Positions 9,972 through 22,700 of a stretch of 64,000 nt of DNA are shown here, in pieces. This DNA is from Trichuris trichiura (lineage: Eukaryota; Nematoda; Enoplea; Trichinellida; Trichuridae). Made by a program: the position numbers and the translations under genes. Each line of letters begins with the position of its first letter. Position 1 is the stretch's first letter. Below the pieces are notes generated by a model. That model searched no databases. It saw only the letters and a program-made list of their open reading frames with translations, and had not been told where the DNA came from. The stretch is from NCBI GenBank assembly GCA_037903355.1, contig JBAJFE010000004.1:6412914-6476913 (forward strand), in the 5' to 3' direction.

Positions 9972-10630
9972 TTCTATTGCACTTTAACTTTATACCTTGA
10001 GATTTCTCTTAGCTATGTTTTTAAGCCGTTTCTAAGGATGCTCTGCGGAAATTTCTTCAAAAAGTTGCTAAAGCGAGTGGAAACAGCAACCTTTGTTGCG
10101 AGGAATTCCGGGAGTTGCTTAACAGGTGTGTTCTGCACGTTCTGTGAGCGCCTCTTAATCAGCTCCCCCGCAGAGTTTTACCTGCTCGATGATGAACCAT
10201 GCGAATCGCCCAGTGTTTTCTTAAATATTAACCACGACGCTCTGCGAAAGGCCATTTTTTTGTTCGGTGATATCAGAATAGACCAACATTTTAAGGTAAA
10301 GTGTTAATGCAACTTAAGTGCAAGGGTCTACTTTTGTACCATTCAGGCTCCAACGACGCTACCGTACGCGCTTGAAAATTATGGTGAGGAAGAGTTCCTG
10401 CACGGTCTCTTAGGAAAGAAGGGACTGCCTTTTTCCGATACTGTGTATCGTTTTGGATGTCTATTTTTTCTGTTAGTTGTGATTTACTTAGCTGTCCATG
10501 CTCCGTCCTTGCCCTTTGTCAGATCCAGACAGTTTAGCCTCGTGTAGAAGTCTTACGGCTAACTTAGGCGACGAGGAGAAGAAACTCACTGGGGCACTTG
10601 CAGGCAGTTCCTGCTGAACGCATTCCGTCT

Positions 10631-10708
10631 CTTGGCAGCTGAAGCGTAGGAATGATCTGTACAGTTGGCTGGATCTGTACAGATCATTCCTACGCTTCAG
10701 CTGCCAAG
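10631..10708. repeat. Hairpin 1: perfect 34-bp inverted repeat in E5, unit 1
   Basis: Arms 10631-10664 and 10675-10708 around a 10-nt loop. Units 5-6 have the ordinary, non-palindromic exon sequence, so the right arm replaced it (template switch). Confidence 0.95.
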
Positions 10709-11236
10709 GATAACGCAGAAATGGAGCCATCCATCGTTTCAAGTCGCTTCATATTGGGAGAGGTGCATTTTATTCTTGTAACTCATTAATCAGCTTGTAG
10801 CCCTTCAATGATTTAGGGTGGAAGCAATGTTTTACGTGGTGCAACAGAAACGAAGATCGAAAGTGACCTACTCTCACTTGCTTTGGTAAGAAGACGATTT
10901 TATGTACTTCTCTTTGAGCACATAACGTTTCTTTACAGGATCATAAACCTTCATGAGGCGGAATGTTATTTACAGAGATAGTCTTGTTGGAACTTTAGTA
11001 AAGCTTCAGCTTTCAGGCGTTTCACCTTCACTTCCTCTTCAGCGGCTGAACTATAAAAGTACAGTTGAACTTCCGTAAGTTGAGTAGCCAAGAGGCGGAA
11101 GAAAACTAGTCAGCATAAGGATGTTGTTTGTATAAGCGGGACCGACTGAATAGATTACTATCTGTACGCGTTTTTTCTGCTGCACAGCGGCTATTTTATA
11201 GCGAGGTGCGTAAAAATCACCTTGGAGAATCATGTA

Positions 11237-13167
11237 AAGTCAGTTCACGTATAACGCGTGTTCATATAACGCGTTTTCGATCATAGTCGATTTTGAAATC
11301 GTAGCACTTTCTCACATAACGCGATTCTGTTTCCGTTCTTACGCGAATTTGCCAGCTGGAAAGGGTGGGCGTGTGGCAAAATCTCCCCGTGTTTTCATCC
11401 ACCGAGAGCAAACAAAGGCCCCGGTATTAGCTGATGCACGTTCCACGGTCACGAACAAGCGAAATGTGACAAAAACTTTTAGGATTCTTATCGGAAGTAG
11501 TGTCCGACCCAGCTGTGCACCGCGCGATATGCATACTCAAACAGGCTATTGATCGGTATTCATGTTCGGTGGAATAATTTGGGCAGGCAGGAAGATCTGC
11601 ACAGACGATGCTTCCATTTTCAATTCTCCCGAAGCGCAGGCATCGTCGAGCTTTTCCAGTGAGTCGTAGTACGCTTGCACAGAATCTGGAAAGCATTCAC
11701 ACCGTCTGATTGCGAGCACAATTCGTAAGTATTTCGTCAGATTCCGCTATCTGAGGATAGTCTTTCAGTATCTGAAAATGTCTAAGCTTCCTGATTCGAA
11801 GTCACCTGGTAGTGGTGGAAAAAGAAAGGCGCTGAATGTTGGAGAGATGTTTGAGATACTGAAACGGTATGAACAGAATGAGACGACAGGTGATATCGTC
11901 AAAGCTACCGGCATAAAAAAATCAACCTTGCGGACCATTAGGAGCAATGCAGAAAACATTAAACAGACTTGCGTAGGCGGTACCAGTTCAAGTATTGCGA
12001 TGTCAATGAAAACAAGGCCTTAAGATACTGGAAGAAATGGAAAAACTACTCAGCATTTGGATCGAAACTCAAACGATGAAAAGAATAGGAGCAACGTTTT
12101 TCACCATAAGACAAAAAGCAGTTGCCATTTACGAAGACCTTAAGAAACAGTCTACAAATCCTACTGAAATTCCTCCATTTACTGCAAGTAGTGGTTGGTT
12201 CTACCGTTTCAAGAGTCGATACAGTTTTTACAATGTTCGTCTCTCTGGCGAAGCAGGAAGCGCGGACGTCGATGGCGCGCAAACATTTCCAACAGAAGTA
12301 CAAAACTTGGTCAAGGAAAAGGTGACCACCGAGGAGCTGCAGAAACGTTCTGTAGCAGGGGAAGCAGAAGGAAGAGAAGATGATGAAAATCAGGAAGTTC
12401 CTCCGCCTCCTCCGCGACAAATGACCACTGCTGAGCTTCCAGATACCCTGAAGACTATTGAACAGCGTTTACAATGGCTCGAAGACAATGATTGTAATGC
12501 AGAACGCAGCGGGAAAACCACAAGAGGTATCCGAGCTTGTTTGGAGCCATACAAGCAGCTGCTGTACGAAAGAAGTACATGTGCGAAACAAAAAAAAGCT
12601 CGAATTCTACCTTACTACAATGAAGAAACATTGCGACGATGAGGAGGCGCTACCTTCTACGTCTAATAGGACCTCAGTTGGCGCGTAACAAAGGATAGTG
12701 AGATTAAAAAAGTGAGTTCAACGGAACTCCATTCTTTCCTGGGTATGAGGTCGTTTATTTTAGTACTTAGAGGGACTCTTTCCAGAAGCTAAAGACGCAA
12801 GCACGCCGCTCGTGAAAGCCAGTTTGAACTCTGTCCGCTGTAAAGAGTTCTATCATAAAAGGTCTGCCGTTAACGTATGATCGCCGTAAAAGATGATGTT
12901 ATTCAGACCCCGTGTAAGAGGATCCATACGTCAGCGTGCCTAACGGTAGAATAAGTAGCTCAGGTACATCATAATTCCTGTTTCTACCCAGCTTATTTAA
13001 GATATCTCTCCGTTGTTGTTTACAAGTAAACAATCCCTTTGACGCTTTGAACCAAATCGTGATTTTCGTATACTTTACACGTCTCCTATAACGCGATTTC
13101 ATATAACGCGACATTTTTCAGGATTTTTAAGTGACCTAACGCTCGCGTTATACGAGAACTGTGGCTG
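11237..13167 (+). mobile_element. Tigger/pogo-like DNA transposon, DDE-less, unit 1
   Basis: 1.93 kb between TA dinucleotides (11235-11236 and 13168-13169). Inverted ends share GTCAGTTCWCGTATAACGCG, clearest in units 4 and 5. The motif ATAACGCG recurs several times near each end, a likely transposase-binding repeat. Inside are the DNA-binding and C-terminal parts of a transposase but no DDE catalytic domain, so it is non-autonomous. It sits downstream of E7. Confidence 0.78.
11778..12642 (+). pseudogene. Tigger-like transposase remnant, unit 1
   Basis: First part 11778-12023: CENP-B/Psq-type helix-turn-helix (RKALNVGEMFEILKRYEQNE, KATGIKKSTLRTI). Second part 12037-12642: CENP-B/Tc5-type second HTH (FFTIRQKAVAIYEDL, SGWFYRFKSRY), then directly the acidic, proline-rich tail and C-terminal helices (LDTLKTIEQRLQWL-like, CLEPYKQLLYE). 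The whole DDE domain expected between the HTH and the tail is absent. A TAA at 12021-12023 with a frame change separates the two parts. Confidence 0.75.
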
Positions 13168-13169
13168 TA

Positions 13170-13647
13170 TTTGTAGTAGGATGAATATGTCGCTGAAGTC
13201 GCAGTCAAAGTTGACTTGTGCTGTTCTGGTTTTGAACTTCTGTGTATGCAAACATTAATAAAGAATCCTCTCTTTCTCCTCTTGTACGTTTCAACGGTTT
13301 TATAGGAACGTTTCTTTGGAAAAAGATATGTTCCAGGCTGGCACGCAGACCGAGCGCGAAGCAAGAACAGTTTAATGACAGAAGCAGCGCAGCAGAGCAA
13401 GCAGCTGATCTGAACGGGCACAAGCAAACAGGGTGAGAGAACAGTGCAGAAAAGAGAAACGCCGTTCTTATCTCCGCGTGTACTATGCAAATTCCTGCTA
13501 TGCAGTGACTAATGACCTGAAAGTAGGTAGTTCACTTCCTGTGCCGTGAGGCACTCTTATTGACGTGTGTTCGGCGGCTATTTTCTAGCACATTTCCTTT
13601 TGGTTGGCTAGAATACGTACGCGTTTTAAAGCATTTCTTTGGTTTTG
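13170..13647. other. Flank between Tigger-like element and E1, units 1/2
   Basis: No convincing coding sequence. It contains AATAAA at 13257-13262, a possible poly(A) signal for the upstream copy, followed by a GC-richer stretch (13330-13440) ending in a donor-like CAGGGTGAGA. This probably holds the promoter and non-coding first exon of the next copy. The original start codon was not found here. Confidence 0.4.
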
Positions 13648-13710
13648 TCTCCCATCCTTTCGTTCCTTTCGTACTTTAAGTCAGTACGAAAGGAACGAAA
13701 GGATGGGAGA
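13648..13710. repeat. Hairpin 2: perfect 28-bp inverted repeat at E1, between units 1 and 2
   Basis: Arms 13648-13675 and 13683-13710, 7-nt loop TTAAGTC. The left arm is the pyrimidine tract before E1; the right arm replaces the first half of the E1 exon seen intact at 57725. It creates the ATG at 13703. Confidence 0.95.
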
Positions 13711-16700
13711 AAAAGCTGTCATTGCTAAGATCGCCTGCGCTAAACAGAACGTAAAGCTCAATACGGAAGCTGTAAGCGATTCCTATTTGCCCTTAATTTT
13801 ATTACGTTGTATTGCTCAACCCAGGTGAAGAAATATGTACATCGGTCTTTTGCCCAACAAGTCTGCTACTTGCGTCAACGGGAGCAGCAACTTATCGATC
13901 AGGTTGAAACAATATCAAACTCGAAGAACCACAACTTGTCCCAACAGGAGTGCCTCCTCCAACAGAAGTTAGGTAAACTTGCCAGTAGAACTAATGCAAC
14001 TCGGTGTTTGGTTTCTTTTTGTACGGATTTTTCGTGTCCCGTTGAATAGACTTTTATTAATAAACTTTTATAAATAAACTCTCCAGAGCTTTCGGGTCAT
14101 TCGTGACCCGTCATCAGCGGTCATAAGTTGTAGGTATGGTTTTTGGCAGCGAATGCCATCTGTCGTTTCTGTGGATTTTAAAGCGGGCATTTTTTAAAGT
14201 TTTCCGTTGGTAGGTTCTTGCATTTGAGTCTGCCAGCGCAATTCTTTTCCTTGTTCCGTATGTCTTGTAGATTTGTCTTTTCATATTGCATTCATTTTTC
14301 TTCTTTTTTCTTTCTTCTTCTTCCTTTTTCCGTTTCTTTTTCTTTTTATTTCATTTGTTGAGTGTGCAACAATTATAGCGCGTCACAATATTTGTCCAAA
14401 TCTCACTTATGTCCACTCCTTGATCGCGGTTATAGGTCGTATTAGGTCTAATATATAGTGCTTCTTTAATCCTTCTTAACCGTAAATTGTTTTTGTAACA
14501 TAGAACTTTTGGAAGGAGTGGTTGGGTAGATTGCGTCACGTGTTCCACTACAGCAGAGGCTTGTTTGGCTTTTTCGATTGTAATTTTTGGGTCCACGATT
14601 GGTCTGCCTCGCTGTGTGGTTAGATTGGTACCTGTAACGAACAGAGGACCAGAACGTGACTTAACCTCGACGGTTGCTGATACGTACAACACACCGGAGA
14701 GAACGAAATTTTACTCAGCAAGAAAACAGACGAAGACGAACGAAAGTTGCGAGCAGAGAGACGAACTGCCGCACGAGAGCGAAACGAAAGCGAAACTGCC
14801 CAGATCTCCCTGTACGAGGCACCTAGCGTTCCCTTTGATCCCTTCGTGATAAATGGCTGAGTGACAGGTGACGACATCTGTCACTCACAGCGAAGGTGCC
14901 GGAAGGGCTCGCACAGGAATGATTGATCACTTTCGTTACGGGCCGTTGGGTTGTCTCCTTAGGCGGTCCCTTCTGCAACGGCAACGTCATCGTTTCCGTT
15001 ACATGGCCGGCCCATGTTTCTGAGGGTTTCCTCGGAAGCATCCGTTTCTTCTGTGTCGAGAAGACATAATTTAGCGACTGGCCGGAAATAACTTCCGTGT
15101 TTCGTTTTTACTTTGACGACTCGGACGACGCCATCTCTTCCCGGCTTGCATTCGGTCACCCTGCCTAGGGGCCAATGACCGCGTGGGCATTGTGGGTCGA
15201 CCACGATGACTACGTCGCCGACTTTCACGGTTCGGGTAGGACGAACCCACTTACGGCGTTCAATGAGGCACGGGACGTATTCCTTTAGCCAGCGTCTCCA
15301 GAAAGCTTCGACAATGGCTTGTGCAGTGCGCCATCTTCGTCTCGATGAAATTTCTTCCTCGGTAATCACATCTGGAGGAACGTGGGGGTGTGGCCGTCCG
15401 AGGAGGAAATGATTGGGAGTCAGCGGCTCCGGGTCTCGGGGGTCGACGCTGATGTGAGTGAGTGGTCGTGAGTTGAGGAGCCCTTCAATCTCAACGAACA
15501 CTGTATTGAGAACTTCGTCGGTTACTGCGCGACCTTTCAGCGTTTTGCGAAGTGCTAGTTTAGCCGAGCGCACTAACCGCTCCCATACTCCACCGAAATG
15601 TGGCGCCATGGGAGGCGAGAAGACCCAACGGATGCGACGTTGCGTAAGAGCTTCGGAAATTTTCGTCTGGTTCCAGGATTTCAAAGTTGTCCGGAGTTCT
15701 CTCTCAGCCGCGACGAGATTCGTGCCATTATCTGAATACACGACGGCCGGGGTTCCGCGTCGGTTAATGAAACGACGAAAGGCCATTAAGAACGAGTCCG
15801 TGTCAAGTGAAAAGGACACTTCAAGGTGGACTGCTCTGGTTGCCAAACATGTAAATATACAACCATAGCGTTTTTCATGTGAACGTCGGACAAGGACAAG
15901 TATAGGTCCGAAATAGTCGACTCCAACGCAGGTGAACGGTGGTCGAAACGCTTGCAGACGCGCTGCTGGTAGTGGTGCCCTCATGGGCACCAGAGGCTTA
16001 CCGCGCCACTTTCTGCAGTAAGGGAACCTGTATATTACCTTCTTGGTTGCCTGTCTGGACCTTGGGATCCAGTATTGCTGTCGTAATTCACAAAGCGTCT
16101 GCTCAACAGAACCGTGGTGCAGCATGCGATGAGCTTCGTCGATGATCATATCCGTCAAGGGATGTTTCCGTGGGAGAATGAACGGGTGCCTGGCATTGTA
16201 CGGCAGGTCCGCTCGGTCTATTCTGCCCTCGGCTCTCATTGTGCCTTTCTTGTCAATAAAGGGAGAGAGGTGTAGAAGTTTTGAACGAGCCAGCAAGGGT
16301 TTCCCTGATGACAGGCGGGACATCTCCTCTGGGTAGCACTCCCTTTGGGCTGAGATCAAGCACGCCGCCAAGGCACGGTCGAGCTCTGCGACGGTAAAGG
16401 GGCTTGTCATTCTGTCGCTTCGGTGAGAACGGCAATTGTCCGCAAAGCGAAAGACGTTGGCCACGATGTTAAGTATCTTTTTGAGCTCCCGGAATTTGTG
16501 CGTCAAATCGGCCAGCGGGCTTTGAGTCACTCGTGTGTGGCCGGCCCATTTGGTCTGAAGTTCTTCAACGTCAGCGATATTAGGAGAATATTCGAATGTC
16601 CTTGGCCAATGCGCCTTGGGTTCGCGTAAGAAGGCGGGTCCTTCAAACCACCGCTTATGGGTTGCGATTTTCGACGGAGAGAATCCCCTGCTGCAATCGT

Positions 16701-19700
16701 CAGCTGGGTTTTCTCGCGTGGGTACGTAATGCCATTGTGACGCATTCGAATTGTCCAAGATCTCTGCGATTCGATTGGAGACGAACTGGTTGTAGCGCCT
16801 TCCGGTAGAATTTAGCCAATGGAGTACGGTTAGTGAGTCTGTCCAATGGTACGTCTCAGAGACTTGTATACGCAGTCCTCGTTTTACAGCTGCGCCTAAT
16901 CGAGATGATATTAACGCCGCTTGTAGCTCGAGCCTCGGGATTGTCAAATACTTCAAGGGGGCCACTCTAGCCTTGGAGCAGATAAACGAAATCGATACGT
17001 TTCCATTCGACAATAATTTTCGAAGATAAGCGACGCAGCCGTATCCTAACTCAGAGGCGTCCGAGAACAAGTGTATCTCAATGGATTTGATGGATTCAAA
17101 CGAAGTCAATGCGCGCGGCACTGCTAGTGATTCGACGCAGTGAAGCTCTTCACTCCATTTTTTCCATTGTGCCATCACTGATTCTGGCAGAGTATCGTCC
17201 CAGTCGACACCGAGCAACCAGGTTTGTCTGAGAATGTACTTCGCCTGTAGAACGATAGGCGAAACGAATCCCAAAGGGTCGAAAATGCTGGACACTGCAC
17301 GCAGCATTCCGCGTTTAGAGGACACTGCAGGTAACTTACGGAAAAGAAAACGGAATGAGTCATTTTCAGCGTTCCATAACACACCGAGTGTGCGTTCAAC
17401 GGGCAGCGGGTCCATATCAATGTTCAGATCTGGTTGTGAGCGCTCGTTTGCATCCAAGGTTTTCAACAAGGCTCGCGAAGACGACATCCACTTGGTTAAG
17501 TGGAATCCTCCTTGCCGTAGCAGCGTTTTCAGCGCGTGGCAAGACGAAGTAGCTTCGTTTATCGATGTATAGGAATCAAGATAATTATCAACATAGAAGT
17601 TGTCCCATACCTTTCGCCAAACGTCCGGGAACTGCCCGCGATGGTCTTCAGAATTTCTGCGTAACGCATATGTGCAGACGGTAGGCGAGCAAACAGCGCC
17701 AAAATATATGCACGTTCATTTGTAAGTGCTTCAAAAGTTCGTTACTGTTCGGTGTCCGCCAAAGGAAGCGTAGCATTGACCGATCCCTTTCCGAAACGAG
17801 CACTTGGTGAAACATCTTGGCAATGTCAGCGGAGACAGCCACGGGATGTTCACGAAAGCGAATTAGGAGACCGAACAGATCTGTTAGCAAGTTTGGACCT
17901 GTCAGCAGCATGTCGTTGAGGGAGATCCCATCCGTCCTGGCTGAAGTGTCGAAGACGACTCGTAACTTCCCCTCTTTGTTTGGGCTTTCAACTGCGTGGT
18001 GTGGTAGAAACCAAGTGACACGATCACGGCCTTTCACAGGAGCAGGTCTGGCATGGCCAGCCTGGAGATACTCATCGACGACAGCGGCATATCTTCGTGC
18101 GTACTCTGTATCTCGTCGGAAGCGCCGTTCGATGCTAGCGAAGCGAGTCTCTGCAGTAGGGACAGCGTCCGGAACGTGTCTTATCGTCGTCTTCCAGAGC
18201 ATCGGGCATTCGTAGCGTCCATTGACTATACGCGTCGAGGATCGCAATATTTCCATAGCTCTTTCATCGTCCACACTAAGTATTTCCTTGTCAATGTTCC
18301 TAATGCCCAATGATTCAATCGACCATTGGTGTTTGAGGATCGAACCAAGATCCTCCTCCTGAGTGTTGACCGTAATACGGCATACCTGTCGAGATGTTGG
18401 CAGCTGAGCTGGTTGCCTATCGCTGCCCAGAACTCGTCCGACGATGCACCAACCAAACGGCGTCAAAACAGCGTGTGGGCCGTCGATACCCTTTGGAGGT
18501 TTCAACATGCGATATTGTTCATGTGCTCCGACGACATCCATGCCCACTAATACAGCAATGTCGTCGGGCTGTGATGCGGCAATCTGAATTCCGCGTAGGT
18601 GCGGCCAGAAGGATTTCAATCGTTTGAAATCCACACGTCTACGCGATACGCTCAGAGTAGGAACTGTCAGGGCGCTATCGATCTCGAATTTATGGTGCCC
18701 GTCCAGCGATTGCAAAGTGAAACAGACTCGATTACAGCGGATCAAGGGATCAGCCCCGTGGAATGTGCTCAAACGGATGTCTTGCACTGGACCTTTGAGC
18801 CCGATCCTCTTGGCTACGTCCTCTTGAATGAGGGTAGCTTCACTGCCTGCGTCAAGAAGGACATTTACCTCTAACGGGGAGTTGTCCGTCGTGATGATCT
18901 TGGCCCTTACCACGGACAGCAATACTGCCGTGGGAATGGGTGTAACGAAATTGTTGCCGACATGAACGGTAGACTGTGCTGGTGGAGAATTTCTGGGGTT
19001 GGGCGCAGGGAAGACTCGTGTGGCATCGTGAAGCAGCGGATGATGTTTCGAACGGCATCCGTCGACGTTACAGTGCTGTCGTTGTCTGCAACTGCGCGCC
19101 TGATGATTCTGCTCAAAGCACGCGAAACATCTTCCGTCTTGTTTCAGCACTTCAGCACGTTGGTTTGGGGTGGACGACGAGAATACTGGACAGTCGGAAA
19201 GTTTATGTCCACTTTCACAGATGGGGCATTGTTCCGATGCGCGGTCCATCACCAAGGTATTCAAACAACGGCGGGGTTCATTCGACTTTCCCTTCTTTAT
19301 CTGACGCTCCGAGTGTTGCTGCATGTCTGATGGCAGACCACTCTGTATTGTGACAATCTCCTCTAACCATTCGTCCAAGTCGCAAAGGTTGACAGGCCGG
19401 GGACGAAGTTCATATGACCTTCTTGCCCACATGCATTGCAGTTTCTTGTTCAATTTTGACACGACCGCTTGCATTGTCGTTCGAGATGAGAGCTCTGCTG
19501 TGGCGCCATACATACGCAACGTGTTAACTGCTCCGTGCACTTCATAAAAGAACCTGTCGATGTCACTACTGTTCCCAGGCTTCATGGGCGCCATCTCTAA
19601 CAGAGTCCTTATGTAGGCGTCGATTACTAAGTTCGGATCGCCGAAAAGACGACGGAGGTCCTTCAGTGCTTGAGCGTATAAGTTTGGGCCATAGAGTGGC

Positions 19701-22700
19701 GGCGCAACACTTGCCCGAAGACGTGGCGTCAGCAACTGTTTTAGTATCGCAATTCTCTGTGCATCAGAAGATACGACATCGTGGACCAGGGCTTTAAAGC
19801 TACCAATAAACTGGTCCCATTTACGAGGGTCACCATCAAACGGCTCAATAGTTATTCCATGCGGTAACTGATTCAGCAAGCCAGCATGGCAGTGACCGGT
19901 ATTCGTGGTGCCTTGTTCTGACGAAGAGGTAACGTTGTCAATCCATTCATCGGCTCTGATAGGCGCGGTGCTCTGGGCCTGGGGAGACTCAGTTTTTATA
20001 CCGGACGAAATAATCTCGCTGGTTTCATGGCCGTGAGGAGTAGACTTCGGCTTTGGCGCATCCGGCGCCTCAGCTCGTCCAACTTCCCTGCCAGCGAGGG
20101 CATCGCCGTTATTCGGTGAATCTAGTGAACTCAGACCTGAGCGTCCAGAGAGCTTCAACTCTTGTAAGTCTGTGCGCAGCTGTGTAAGGAACGATTCGAA
20201 CATGCCAGCCATCTGAGTGGCGACGGAGGCTGTGGCTGCGGCTGCGATCTCGGCCGCTGTCGCTTTATTGGATTCGTGGGAGACCGTACGCACTCCTCTT
20301 CTGGGCGGCGGCCGACGATGACCGTTTAACCGAGGGCGGCTTCTCATTAGCCTGCCCGACCGAAGCGTAATAGCGTTTTCTTCTGAAGCCTTGTCACTCT
20401 GCATGGCGATAAGGCAAGATTCTCCGGATAGGCGAGATGAGTCGCAGTGTTCTGATCCGGCTCGGAGGACCAGAACGTGACTTAACCTCGACGGTTGCTG
20501 ATACGTACAACACACCGGAGAGAACGAAATTTTACTCAGCAAGAAAACAGACGAAGACGAACGAAAGTTGCGAGCAGAGAGACGAACTGCCGCACGAGAG
20601 CGAAACGAAAGCGAAACTGACCCAAATCTCCCTGTACGAGGCACCTAGCGTTCCCTTTGATCCCTTCGTGATAAATGGGTGAGTGACAGGTGACGACATC
20701 TGTCACTCACAGCGAAGGTGCCGGAAGGGCTCGCACAGGAATGATTGATCACTTTCGTTACGGGCCGTTGCTTCGTCTCCTTAGGCGGTCCCTTCTGCAA
20801 CGGCAACGTCATCGTTTCCGTTACAGTACCATTGTTGAGTATGGCTTTCGCGTTATTGTAACTTGTGAGCTTTTTTAAGTGTTCGTTAAATCTATGCTCT
20901 AGGGTGTTTCCCGTTTCACCAATATGAATCCCTGAGCAAGAACATTCAACCGCGTATATTATCCCTATGTTTTTGTTTGTGGGGATTTTGGTTTTGTCTG
21001 TGAGGAGAATTGCCCTGAGGTTGGGCGAACTCTTGAAAAAGACTCTGAAGCCTAATCTTTTTCCTAATTGGATAATCTTTTCACCTACACCTGCCGCATA
21101 AGGAATAACTAGACAAGTGTCGTGCGGAGTGTTTTGCTTTGGAAACTGACGTGTGCGAAGCCTGTTGTTGAACACTTGGTTGATAAAGGATTTAGGATGC
21201 TCGTTTTTGTAGAAGATTTTTCTAATGTAGTTAATTTCTGGCTGGAGATATTGGGGACTGCATAAATTGAATGCTCTGTCTATCATTCCGGTGACGATAC
21301 CACGCATTACTGAGCGTGGATGATGCGATGAGAAATTAAGGTATTGGTCAGTGTGTGTTGGTTTTCTGTAAACTCTGGTTTTTAGTCCTTGATTAGTGCG
21401 AATAATCAGTGTGCCAATGAAGGGGAGGGTTCGATTTGATTGTTTGTCCATTGTGAAAACGATTTGATTGGGGCAAACGCTATTAAGAAATTCTAGAAAC
21501 TGTTGTTCCTTTCCATCTTTGATAATTACGAAGATGTCATCTACGTATCTTTTGAATAGTCGTGGGGCTATTTACCTATCTACCGTTTTCAACATTTGTC
21601 TTTCAAAACCTTTCCATGAATATTTCGACCAGGATAGGAGATAGTGGGTTTCCCATAGGGACACCGTTAGATTGTTTGTAGAAATTGTTATCAAACATGA
21701 AGTAGTTGCTTTCTTGCATGCAGAGTGATACCAACTTGACAGTGTGGAAAGGATTTAACTTGGTTCTGGTGAACAAATTTGTGTCTGTATTGACGAGATT
21801 GTATAGTGTATCGAGAGTTTTTGAAATCGGAATGCTACGGAATAAATCTTTTACATCGTAGCTAACTAAGGTTTCGTCCGGTTCTAGATGGTATTCTCGT
21901 ATTTCGTTGACTAAGGTGTTACTATTTTTGACGAAGGACGGTTCTTTGCCAGTTAGTGGTTTGATCACCTTTTTCAAATATCGGCTGAGCTCCCTTGTGG
22001 TGCTGTTAATTGTGGAAACTATTGGCCTTATTGGGACCTCCGGTTTGTGCACTTTAGGCAGGCCGTAGAGCTCAGGGGGTCTGTAATTCCCTGTGAACCT
22101 AAGATGCTTCGCTATCTTGATGATTTTTGGTTCCTTGGTTTCTGTGCCGTATGTCATGAGAAGGGAACGAAGATTCTTCCGTGACAATTCTGTACGGTCA
22201 TTGGGCAAAGGTGTATAACTGTCAGTGTTCAAGATAGTTATCATTTTTCCGTTGTAGGTGGTTCTGTCGAGTAGGACAATTCTATTGCTTTTATCTGCTT
22301 TAGTTACAATTCCATCAGGCTGCCTTTTAAGTCGGTTTAAGCAGTTGACCTCATATCGGCTTAACCTTCGGGTGGTGTTGAAGCGGTGATCTAGGATTAG
22401 CGTTGATAAATCCCGCTTGATCTGCGTGGCTTTCTGTGGATCAACTGAAGATAGGCTGTCTTCAACCAAGGCAATGATGTCAGGAAAGTGTGGCTGTTTA
22501 GGAGTTGGTACAAAGTTTAGTCCTTTTCTCAGGATAGATGTCTCACTTTCGTTTAGGGGTAAGGAGCTGAGATTTATTACGTTTGTGTTTAGGTCTGAAC
22601 ATCTGGTTCTTCGCGGAGGATTTCTGTAGGAGTTTCGAGTAGTCGTCGGGAATCTGACCTCAAGGCATTCAAATTTTTTTTAGCACTTGTTTCTGCGATA

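Larger units (their letters stand above)
1..10981 (+). pseudogene. NCOA4-like: NCOA4/ARA70-like gene copy, unit 1 (broken)
   Basis: Exons: E1 remnant 1-45, E2 99-246, E3 10126-10295, E4 10347-10442, E5 10492-10762, E6 10848-10885, E7 10939-10981 (stop TAG). E2 and E3 are open and join in phase. E5 carries a TGA at 10615-10617 where units 2-4 have TGG. The 9.9-kb E2-E3 intron contains the PLE-A composite with BEL-1 nested inside it. The upstream part of E1 lies outside the window. If the TGA is used as the terminator, a shorter product than unit 2's is conceivable. Confidence 0.55.
1..13710. repeat. Tandem array unit 1 (left edge cut by window)
   Basis: About 13.7 kb, nearly identical to unit 2, with the register set at the E1 exon. 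Order: E1 remnant, E2, PLE-A composite containing BEL-1, 138-bp mini-PLE, E3-E7, Tigger-like element, flank, and hairpin 2 at the right edge. Private differences from unit 2 include a TGA in E5 (10615-10617) and several bases in the left BEL-1 LTR. The near identity with unit 2 over 13.7 kb indicates a recent duplication or gene conversion. A collapsed or duplicated assembly cannot be excluded from sequence alone. Confidence 0.9.
14633..20825 (-). mobile_element. BEL-1, BEL/Pao LTR retrotransposon, unit 2
   Basis: Same insertion as unit 1: GTACC at 14628-14632 and 20826-20830. 6193 bp and almost identical throughout. Confidence 0.93.

Noticed and set aside
9960..10307. A 115-codon single-exon gene starting ATG at 9960
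   Set aside because: The ATG lies in the mini-PLE insertion and the frame runs through the intron; units 5-6 lack that start. Only the part from 10126 is treated as exon E3.
13205..13490. Frames on both strands in the flank (for example 13242-13436 and 13086-13490)
   Set aside because: The + frame starts with GTG, has no family match, and the minus frame overlaps the transposon end; treated as non-coding flank.
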